Shown: positions 55,401 to 64,000 of the stretch, piece after piece
How positions within the stretch are numbered: the first letter of the stretch is position 1
How the letters are laid out: each line of letters starts with the position of its first letter
NCBI GenBank assembly: GCA_028752905.1
Contig: JAQNBH010000012.1
Coordinates: 26,235,816-26,299,815, forward strand
DNA length: 64,000 nucleotides
Direction of reading: 5' to 3'
DNA from: Cladorhizidae sp. MBARI D1340-BT2
Lineage: Eukaryota > Porifera > Demospongiae > Poecilosclerida > Cladorhizidae
The notes under the pieces: model-generated
The model's input: the letters and a program-made list of their open reading frames with translations, nothing else
What the model was told of the DNA's origin: nothing
The model's database searches: none
Position numbers and translations under genes: made by a program

Positions 55401-57550
55401 AATATCCTACATGTATGTATACTCTGTGGTTACTTAGGTTTACCATTAAGATCATGCATGCCATCTAAGCTATATGTATATCTTGCTATTAATAGCAAGA
55501 TATACATCTTAGAATGGTTGGTTTACTATATAAAACATATGCCTCTCTAGTTCTGGGATTCATCTTGAAATATTTATACCACATGCTGGCAGTGGTGAAC
55601 TATGGCACAAATACGTCTCCAACTCCAGAGCCTTTTAACTTTCGAAACCCTGATGATTGGCCCAGATGGAATGCCGATTCACACAATTTCATGAGCCATC
55701 TTCTCTAACTGCGGACAGTGACACCAACAAATCAATACACTTCTTAACTGCTTGGGCAAAGAAGCAGAAGTGGTACTCGTGTCTATGAATATCACAGAGG
55801 AAGAAGGCACAGTCTATGACACCGTCGTAACAAAATTTGATGCCTTCTTCCAAGTGTAATGAAACGTAGTTTTCGAGAGAGCTAGATTCAACTAGCATAA
55901 TGAACTCCGAGTCGAGATGATGGAACACTACATAATGGAACTCTATATGATGGCCGAAACCTGTAACTACTGGGAAATTAAGAATGAAATGATCCGAGAT
56001 CGGCTGGTATTAGGAATTAGTGTCAGCGCACTATTACAGTGACTCCAATTGGATGCAGCACTAACTCTTAACAAAGCCAATATACTTACAAGCAACTTAA
56101 GAAACTTCAATTGACTGACACTAGCTAGATCCTAAATGCACCTTAAAGGAAGTGGTATGGGTATGTTTGATGCAACTATCTCCCATAGCAACAAGTTGAC
56201 GAGGCACCCCATATTCGTAGGTGACGGTCTGAAGACTAACTTACTTGTACAGCCAGCTATATCTGCCCTGTATAATTGGCATTAATGTGGAGCAAAAACC
56301 CGACATTCATGCAAGCATAACGCAGAAGAATCCATCGGTCTTCCATGGCCTGGCAATCTAGGAGAGGAGGATGAAGTCAAACTCAATGCTGGTGCTAAAC
56401 CATTTACTCTCTCTTGGCTCCGAGACATATCCCAATAACTCTAAGGACAAAAGTGAAAGAAGAGCTTACCGGGATGGAATCTAACAGTGTCATATCCAAA
56501 GTGGAAGAACCAACACCTTGCTGTGCAGGAATGGTCGTAGTGCCAAAGAAAGCTGGAGCAATTCCAATTAGTGTCGACCTCAAGCCTATAAATGTGAATG
56601 TCCTCAGGGAGGTTCATCCTCTGCCAAGAGTGGATGACTCTCGCTCAGCTAACAGGAGCCAAGGTTTTCAGTAAACTTGATGCGAGTGGATTCTGGCAAA
56701 TTCCTTTAGCCAAGACATCACGACCCCTAATGATCTTCATCACTCCCTTCTGATGGTACTTCAACACGCTGCCATTTCACATCTAGTGCACCAGAACACT
56801 TTCAGAAATGAAAGAGCAGAAAACGCTGAGGACTACAAGGAGCTCTCTGCCTGATGGATGATGTTCTAGTGTTTGTAAAGGACAAGGAGGAGCATGATGT
56901 TTGCCTGACAGCTGTGCTTGAGTGCATCAAAGCAGCTAGAGCTACACTCAACCCAAGCAAATGCTAGTTTGAGAAATCAAAACTGAAATTCCTTGCTCGC
57001 ATCATTGACTCAAATGGAATCCAGGCAGATCAAGACGAGACATCTGCCATTTGTGAAATGAAGCCGCCCACAAATATTCCAGAGCTACGACGCCTCATGG
57101 AGATGGCAAATCAGCGGGGGAAATTCCCAGGCAAACTAACCATTGCTACTTAGCAAGAAAACAACTTGGATGTGGTGATATGCTCAACAGCAGTCCTTTA
57201 CTAACCTAAAAGAAGATAACGATTCTGGCTCTCTATGACCCACAAGCACCAACAAAAATATCAGCAGATGCCTCATCATGTGGACTGGGAGCAGTTTTGT
57301 TACAAGAAAACAGCTCTAACTGGAAACCAGTTGCATATGCCTCCAGCTCAATGACAGAAACTGAACAAAGAATGCCCAAATTGAGAAAGAGGCATTGGCT
57401 ATCACCTGGGCATGGAGAAGTTTGCGAGCTACGTACATGGAATGAAGTTTCTCATTGAAACCGACCACAAACAGTTAGTACCTCTTCTAGGTATGCAAGA
57501 CCTAGACAAGCCCCACCCAGAGTGGGCCTAACACACCATGCCCCTCCCCC
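55400..57550 (+). mobile_element. R3: plus-strand Ty3/gypsy gag-pol relic
   Basis: Leader with an extra inverted AAGATATACAT repeat (55470-55510) and ACTATATAAAAC at 55525. Gag from the ATG at 55583, where TGGTGGCAG reads TGCTGGCAG (PEPFNFRNPDDWPRW; VYDTVVTKFDAFFQV). RT from 56414 (RTKVKEELTGMESNSVISKV, CCAGMVVVPKKAGAIPISVD, NVNVLREVHPLPRVDDSRSA), then FSKLDASGFWQIPLAK and LMDDVLVF (Lys replaces Gly after it). RNase H near 57260-57520. A deletion at ~57140 removes part of the connection domain. Ends facing G6. Confidence 0.87.
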
Positions 57551-58935
57551 CTTTCTTCTGGAGTTTGGAGTAGTTGGCTGGAGCAGGAGTGAACTTTTTC
57601 ACTTCTGATCTGTAAACAATACGTGTCTTGTCTGGCTGTTGGTTGGCTTGTGTCATGCATTCAATTGGCTGTATTCAATGCACATCCTCACCACATCACC
57701 TTTCTTCTTCACCTGTAGAATTGGAAATGACCATGGGCTTTGCATGCTTCTAGAATATTATGTTCCAACAATGTCTGAATTTCCTTGCGAATACCATCTT
57801 CACAACTCTTGGTGACTTGCCTTGCTGGAATCCTGATGTGCTTGGCTTACTTGGTATCAATGGCATGTTCCACTGCCGTTGTTTTCCCAGAGATATTTGT
57901 GAAGACTGTTGGGGAAGTATCTATCAAACATTGGAGCTGTGAATTCTGTCTATCATTTAAGTTTGGTCCCATGATATCTTTAGAGTCTAATTCCCATAGG
58001 GTTGGTAAGAGAAGTCCCTGCAGAGTCTTCATTTCTTAGGATGATATAAAATACAGATGCCACTGAACTGTGCCAGGACTTCATCATGTTGACATGAATA
58101 GTTTTCTTTTGTCATGCATGTGCACTCTGTATGTAACTGTTGATACTTTGCTGATGATTTCATAAGGTCATTGCGATTGGGCCATGAGTTTGCCAGAAGC
58201 AACTGGTGTGAGTATCAACACTTGCTTACCCAGTTTGAAGGTTTATTTTCTAGCTTTCAGGTTGAAATGACTTTCTTTCTGTTCTTGGTAGTTGTCCTAT
58301 TTGGCTGAGCTATTTGCTGCATCTGTTCTAGGCTCACCATTGAACAACAGTGGTGTCTTTACACTGACTGTCAGTCCAGGTCTCCTTCAAAATCTGCAGA
58401 GGTCCTCTAACATGAAAACTGAAGACTAGTTTAAAGGGAGAAAATGGTCTGGATTTATTGGTGTCTTCTTTTTAAGCAAACAAGATTTGCAGGAAGCAAC
58501 GTGCCCCACTCTTGTTTGTGTTTACTGACCTTCTTAATCATTTGTTTCAATGTGGCATGAAACTGTTCGTCTGAGGGTGTTATGGACTTGCTTTGATATG
58601 GTGAATGCCTAGTTTCTTATATAAGGTTGTCACAAGAATGACACAAAATTGCTGCCCTGATCTGTCAGTAGTTAGCTGATATTTCTGGGGGAGAGAATAA
58701 GTCCATCAAAGCAGAAGAAAGAGTTTCAGCAACAGCTTTCCTGAGTAGTGTTGTATCACTGTCTGGCAAAATCCATGGATGTTAACAGATCTTGTTGCCG
58801 GCTCTAGTGTGAGGCAAAGGGTCAATTATATCAAAAGCTACCCTTGTCATTAGTTCTGTGATAATTGGCATAGAGATTAGTGGAGCCAGGGTCTGTGGGC
58901 GTCTACCTGCCTTCTGGTATTTAGTGCAGGATTCA
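57550..58935 (-). mobile_element. G6: truncated Gmr1-like relic
   Basis: RT start (57640-58032, LQGLLLPTLWELDSKDIMG, TVFTNISGKTTAVEHAI), integrase C-terminus (58080-58260), and core (58330-58800). Cut at the zinc finger (58935, GCAGGATTCACA). It shares small deletions with G3 (GGCTCACCA(T)TGAACAACA), which makes these two the closest pair. Confidence 0.78.
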
Positions 58936-59300
58936 CATTTTGAGTGCATGATTACTTAAAGTGTTGAGTGCATGCATTACTTAAAGTGTTAATTGTGAAT
59001 GTGGTTGTGGTGTAGTGATGTAATGTCAAGTGGAATCTCTGTGCATGTAATTATGGTTACTTCCTGTATCCTGTCTGGCAGGAACTTATAATAGGTCCTG
59101 TCAGCCATTTGTGATTAGTCTTGTCTTCACCATAGTTTTCGTCAGTTCATAAGTTATACCTAGACACCCTAAATCTCTCTGGGTAGGTATTAACTAAGGC
59201 AATACTTAGAGATAGACTCTGGTGGCAGCACCTATTAACTGAAGGGAGAAGGTAATCCTAAGAGAGGAACCTTATAAGACACCTTCTTTAAAACACCAAC
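58936..59300. other. LTR-like segment between G6 and D4
   Basis: Not seen elsewhere in the window. It begins with a duplicated GAGTGCATG..ATTACTTAAAGTGTT, contains CAGGAACTTATAATAGGTCC (a possible TATA region), and ends AGAGATAGACTC followed by TGGTGGCAGCACC, which resembles a primer-binding site like that of R. It could be the end of another LTR element. No partner LTR is present. Confidence 0.3.
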
Positions 59301-60846
59301 TAGCCCTTCACAAGTGGGTGTGGTGGAGGCCAGCTGGTGTGAAGTATCCTTCCTGTGGGAGTATGAAGCTATCTAATGTGTAGTTGTACTTGGTGGTGGT
59401 ACTAGTATAGTGTGTGCATGTGGTAAGTCAGTGTTGTAGGTGCTGATGTTGGAGATGTGCTTTTCCCCTTCATGTCAGAAGTATGAGATGTTAAGAGATG
59501 GATGAAGCCACTTTTGTCATTGATGATAGTAAGACCAATTGGAGCACCCACTCTCTGGGGACCCATCAGTGAGAGACTACTTCTAGCAGGAGTGTAGCTC
59601 TTGGCCATACCAGGGAGCTTATTGTTTTTCTTTCTCTCTGTATAATAATAGCAGACACTAACTTGATACAGGAATCTCATTACACAGCCTTTGACACATA
59701 GGTATCTTCATCAGTAAGAATGAGGTGCTGCTTGCCTGATGGTGTATATATATATATGTATATATATATATATAAGGTTAAGCATGTCATGCACTTCTGT
59801 GATTGGTCCATGTGAAATGTTGAATGGTGTGATTGACAGAGATATAATGTGGTGATGTGGATGACTGGGGGTGTGATAGGACTAGCAGAGAAGACAAAAA
59901 AAACTAGATAGCTCTACTTTTTGTTTAATTAAAACTTAGCTACAGGCAGAGTTAATTTGTCCTTAGTTTAGAATGTTATGTTGCTATGTGTTGATTGGTG
60001 TTGATTGGTCTGTTCTGCTTAACATTTTGTTCTTGTTTTCTGTGCTGCTGTTCTTGTTTGGGTCTGTCTATTGCGGAGAGTGAAGGACATGTGTGGCCTT
60101 ATAGTGTCAGCCTAGGAGTATGGGGATGTCCAGTGTAGGCATGTTTGTGTGTCTAGTTATCTAGGGCTGGATCTGGGGGTTGGGCTAGCTGAGTGGAGTT
60201 GTTTGGTATTTTGATTATGGATGTGTGCATGTGTGATGTTGGGAATGAGGCTGTGTGTGTGTAATGCCAGGGCTAGGACTACACATAAGTTTTGCTTGCA
60301 GAGGTGCACAACTTCCACTTCAATACAAATGCTGAAAATCGCAACTGCCAACTTGAACATTCTCTTTCTTGCTGATCCTACCATTTATGGAGGCTCTTAT
60401 TTTGAGGAAAGCTGCACAGGCACCTATACCTTCCAGCAAACACTACCTGCTCTTCTTACTTGGTGTGGCTCAGGAATCCTGTTCTTTCTTTGTGTGACTC
60501 ATGAGAGTAGCTCCTTCTTTGTCTGGCTTGTGAGAGTTACTCCATCTTCATGTGGCTCATGTAACAGAAGTATAGCTTTCTGCTCCTGTCTAATAAATAA
60601 TGCAAAGCATTCATTTACATGGTAGAAGATTCAATGTGTGTGCATTATTTGTTTAGTAAGAGTTTAGTTGTTGTTAAGCACTGGTTTTCTTGCTGATTTG
60701 GTTAGAAGTGGTGATAGACAACCAGAGTTTATGGTTCACTTGTGGACATACACTTGCTTGGTATGTTTAGTAGTAGTGTAAATATATCCTTCCATTGATG
60801 CACTCACACAAATAATCCACTCATTGACTAGCTGTTGTTGCAGCAG

Positions 60847-61810
60847 ATGTTACTGGAAGAACTAATGAAGAAGCAGCTGCCATCACTGCATTCTCAAGCA
60901 GCATCAAGGCACAGGTTAGCAAAACCGGCTGTCATGGTTTAACAGGGAGTCATGAGATCAGGAATTACCCCACCTCCCAACTACACCACAAGGATTTAAA
61001 AAATTCTGGTGTCATAATAAGTATATTGTATGCATTCACTATTTGTTTTGCAGCTAATGTTAGTTAATTAACAATTTCAGTTAATGAACTTGGCAATTAA
61101 GTAGACAACATGTATAATACATTCCTAAGATTTTACTCTTTGAATATGTCAAAGTTGCACTAAAACCTTCTAAAGTCAGTTCAAGTCCTTCAATTGTGAT
61201 TCACCTGAGCCTAGCCAGGTTAGTGTTACTTATCTATTTCCAAGACTTAACTTAATAAACTTCATCTAACCAAAAATCAGGCTAATGGGTCCATGTAGTA
61301 AGGATAGCTATGAAAAATGCCAGGCTGGACACTCATCCCCACTCTTCCCAGCAACTAAAATGTCTCTATGAAGCCATGATCTTCATGCTATATTAGTTGT
61401 TTCTGTTGTTATTTTAGTTATTATTGTAGAAATATGACGAACTGCTGGCCAAAGTTCCAGAGTGCAACCGTGCTTACCTAGATGATGTGATAATGTCAGA
61501 TGTGGACCTAGGTCGAATTTCTGCAAGACTGTATGTACATAAGGCATATCTGCTAGGACTGAACTGGTCTGACGTGCAGCACATAATGACCACATACAGG
61601 GGAAGTTATCTACAAAGGTACTCCAATGCTAAATGCGTGAATTGTGGATGTGGATTTATAGATGCACACTATTTACAAGGTGGGCTGTTCTGGAACATTG
61701 GAGATCTAAAGCTGGTTATCCAAAGACTTACAGGAATCTTCTTCGAGTATGTGCGGAGGGAGATTTGGAGGAATCTGCTGAAGACATTATTTCCATCTTA
61801 AGCAGCAAAG
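60847..61810 (+). CDS. Death-fold domain gene, copy 4 (internal exons)
   Basis: Exons are 60847-60914, 61430-61617 (188 nt, one codon shorter than D1) and 61680-61810. The second intron is 62 nt. All splice in frame. Exon 2 reads VIMSDVDLGRISARLYVHKA, then YLLGLNWSDVQHIMTTYRGS. Exon 3 reads RWAVLEHWRSKAGYPKTYRN, LLRVCAEGDLEESAEDI and ISILSSK. Its acceptor is ACAAG/G rather than ACAG/C, shifted by one base but restoring the same frame. Start and end exons are unknown. Confidence 0.6.
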
Positions 61811-61919
61811 GTTGGTCTAGATGGTTGTTTTGGTGTGTATATTTTAAGTGGTAAAGGGTGATCACCCTTAGTCTACATGGGGACAGTCTTGTTTATCTTC
61901 TTTTTTACAACTAGATATT

Positions 61920-62250
61920 ACATAAGGTAGAACAATTCTGAATACTTTTGGAACTGGTCAACACGATTCGAATGCGTAAATGCTTCTTTGCAAGTGCGTA
62001 GTTTGTAATTATAGATACAGCCTGAAATGTTCTGGCCTGTAATTATCAATTCCTTTTCCTCGTGCTTGCTCTTCACTTGTCCTTCCCCCTCCACATTGCT
62101 CTGTAAAGTTAACAATGGAGTACAGAAATTGAGTCATGGCCTCTTCTGCTTTACTTACAGCAGTAAGAAAGATGCCATTAAGGGGACGCATGTGCAGACT
62201 AGCAAATCTAGAGGCATCTGAAGAACAACTTCACTGTGCTCACCAAATAT
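61920..62250 (-). other. Conserved minus-strand block after D4 (shortened)
   Basis: Fourth copy of the block at 11590-12120. The central ~190 bp are deleted, so CKEAFTH sits close to NFTEQCGGG. MRPLNGIFLTAVSKAEEAMT is open at 62130-62191. Unknown family. Confidence 0.35.
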
Positions 62251-62493
62251 GGCTAGCTAGAATAAGCAAACTTATCATTGGGATTGCTATGTTATGAACT
62301 TTGTGGCTTCCTCACATCTTCCTGGAGATTTTACAATGGGAGTAGCTTCCAGCAATCAATGGAAGGAGAAGTGGTAACATCCATTTTTCTTGAGTATTAA
62401 CTTTCATCATAAGATTTATATTTTAATGAGTATTTTGTTATGTTTTTGCCTGTTTCTACCTCAATGCTCCGTCTTCATCAGGGTGAGAAACAA

Positions 62494-62526
62494 GGCAACA
62501 CATTTACACTCACTGGCAACACATTT
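62494..62526 (-). repeat. Reverse-oriented minisatellite dimer at the D4/G7 edge
   Basis: Identical in sequence and context to 27394-27426. Confidence 0.8.
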
Positions 62527-62539
62527 CATTTACATTTAC

Positions 62540-64000
62540 AAAAATAAGGTAATTACAAACAACCAGTGTGTGAGGTGAGAGGTCCCACACATTAACATGT
62601 GGGCGAGTGTAAATTGTTGATTGTGCAGGCTAAGTGTTGCCAGTTAGGCCTGGGTCTCTGCCCCCACCCCTTCCTTAAGGAGTATGGAGTAGTTAGCAGT
62701 AGAGTGTGTGGAAATTGTCACTTCTGATCTGTGAACAATACTTGTCTTGTTTGGCTGTTGGTCGGCTTGTGTCAGTGCATTCAATTGGCTCTAATCAAAT
62801 GCACATCCTTACCATTTCGTCCTTCCTCACCGTTAGGATTGGAAATGACCAGGGGTCTTAGATGGTTCCATAATATTATGTTCCAACAATGTCTGGATTT
62901 CCTTGTGAATACCATCTTCACAACTCTTGAGGACTTGCCTTGGCGGAATCCTGTTGGGCTGGGCTTGCTTGGTCTCAAGGCATTTCCCACTGCCGTTGTT
63001 TCCCCAGAGATATTTGTGAAGACTGTTGGGGAAGTATCCATCAAGCATTGGAGTTGTGAAGTCTGTTCATCATTTAAGTTTGGCCCCATGAGAGCTTTTG
63101 AATCTGATTCTCATAGGGTTGGTAAGAGAAGTCCCTGCAGAGTTTCTTCATCTGTTAAGGTGATAGAAAATACATATGCCACTGGACTGTGCCAGGACTT
63201 CATCATGTTGACATGAATAGTTATATGCCTTTTCTTTCTGTCATGCATGTGCACTCTGTATGTAACTGGTGCTATGTGCTGCATCTGTTCCAGGTTCTCC
63301 CTCATGGTTGTTAGACATTGAACAGCAGTGGTGTATTTACTGACCTTCTTAATAATTTGTTTCAATGTGGCATGAAACCAATTTAACATACTGTTCGTCT
63401 GAGGGAGGTGTGGACTTGCTTTGATGTGGTGAATGTCTAGTTTCTGATATAAGGTTGTCACTAGAATGACACCAAATTAATGCCCTGATCTGTCAGTAGC
63501 TTAGCTGGTATTCCTGGGGGAGATCCATCAAAGCAGAAGAAAGAGTTTCAACAACAGCTTTCCTGAATAGTGTGGCATCACCATCTGGCAAAATCCATGG
63601 ATGTTAACAGATCTTGTTGCCGGCTCTAGTGTGAGGCAAAGGGTCAACTATATCAAAAGCTACCCTTGTCAGTAATTCTGTGATAATTGGCATAGAGATT
63701 AGTGGAGCAAGGGTCTGTGGACATCTACCTCCCTTATGGCATTTAGCGTGGGATTCACAGGCTTGAGGCTGAGGCCTGGCCAGTAAAAGTGGGCCAACAG
63801 TCTGTGTCTGGCTTTGTTGTACCCGAGGTGACCGGTCATGTGGAGTGTGTGAGCTATGGCTTGCTGTTGTCTGTTGCCTGGCAACACTGGTTGGTGCATT
63901 TCATTGTGTAACTTGTCGTGTCGACATCTAAACAACAATCCAACCTCACAAAACTAATCAGAGTTCCCCTGGTTCAGCGATTTTCACTCTTTGTGCAAGT
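62540..64000 (-). mobile_element. G7: Gmr1-like relic, runs off the window
   Basis: Truncated LTR (62540-62650), RT start (62780-63089, LQCLMDTSPTVFTNISGETT), and an integrase C-terminus joined to RT in one frame (63111-63461, with TYRVHMHDRKKRHITI and HVNMMKSWHSP). The same core deletion as G4 is present. The zinc finger with first Asp is at 63699-63938 (AHTLHMTGHLGYNKARH). D4-G7 and D3-G4 share the GGCCTGGG..CTGCCCCCACCCC junction sequence and this deletion. Confidence 0.83.

Larger units (their letters stand above)
59301..62526 (+). repeat. D4: fourth death-domain gene module
   Basis: Leader 59320-59990 with a (TA)n run near 59747, then a body colinear with D1-D3 and without large insertions. 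It therefore supplies the empty sites for the hAT in D1 and both MITEs in D3. A candidate upstream exon begins at 60302. Confidence 0.87.

Noticed and set aside
1..64000. tRNA or rRNA genes
   Set aside because: No cloverleaf with A and B boxes and no rRNA-like segment was recognised on reading. A tRNAscan and Rfam search would settle this.

Overview
The window is animal nuclear DNA, most likely from a sponge. Three things point that way: 52-65 nt spliceosomal-type introns, a tandem family of genes encoding death-fold domains, and a mix of metazoan transposon families (Merlin, hAT, BEL/Pao, and two Ty3/gypsy lineages, one of them Gmr1-like). Only the metazoan origin is well supported. The phylum is inference, because no single-copy housekeeping gene, rRNA or tRNA is visible. 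Nearly all long open frames are transposon relics or products of tandem repeats.

Region 1 (1-7170) is a non-reiterated left flank. It holds a decayed Merlin (ISXO2-like) transposase, small tandem and dispersed repeats, a TAGGGC telomere-like patch, and a broken DUF4371/ZMYM1-like hAT transposase whose 3' part is replaced by 40-bp and 44-bp tandem arrays.

Region 2 (7175-64000) is a mosaic segmental array of five building blocks. D is a death-domain gene module. G is a minus-strand Gmr1-like gypsy relic with its LTR. M is a 21-bp minisatellite with conserved flanks. X is a G/T-rich block. R is a plus-strand gypsy gag-pol relic that ends in RNase H. Along the window the order is D1-G1-M1-X1-R1-G2-D2-G3-M2-X2-D3-G4-M3-X3-R2-G5-M4-X4-R3-G6-D4-G7. 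R always meets G head-on at the same breakpoint. M always follows the LTR side of G. The region therefore grew by duplicating one composite segment, followed by unequal exchange and deletion.

The D modules each keep three exons (68, 188-197 and 131 nt) that splice in frame in all four copies and encode a death-fold domain, while the neighbouring transposons are full of stops and frameshifts. These four genes are the only plausibly functional protein-coding content. Their first and last exons could not be fixed.

Later insertions can be placed precisely because the paralogous modules preserve empty sites: an SCAND3/ZBED5-like hAT in D1, a second hAT in an intron of D2, a hAT MITE and a second MITE in D3, an element with TIR CAGACCTGCCAAC in R1, TTA-flanked Harbinger-like MITEs between LTR and minisatellite (M2 and M4 only), a 291-bp palindrome near G4, and a BEL/Pao element with 193-bp LTRs and a 5-bp target duplication in X3.
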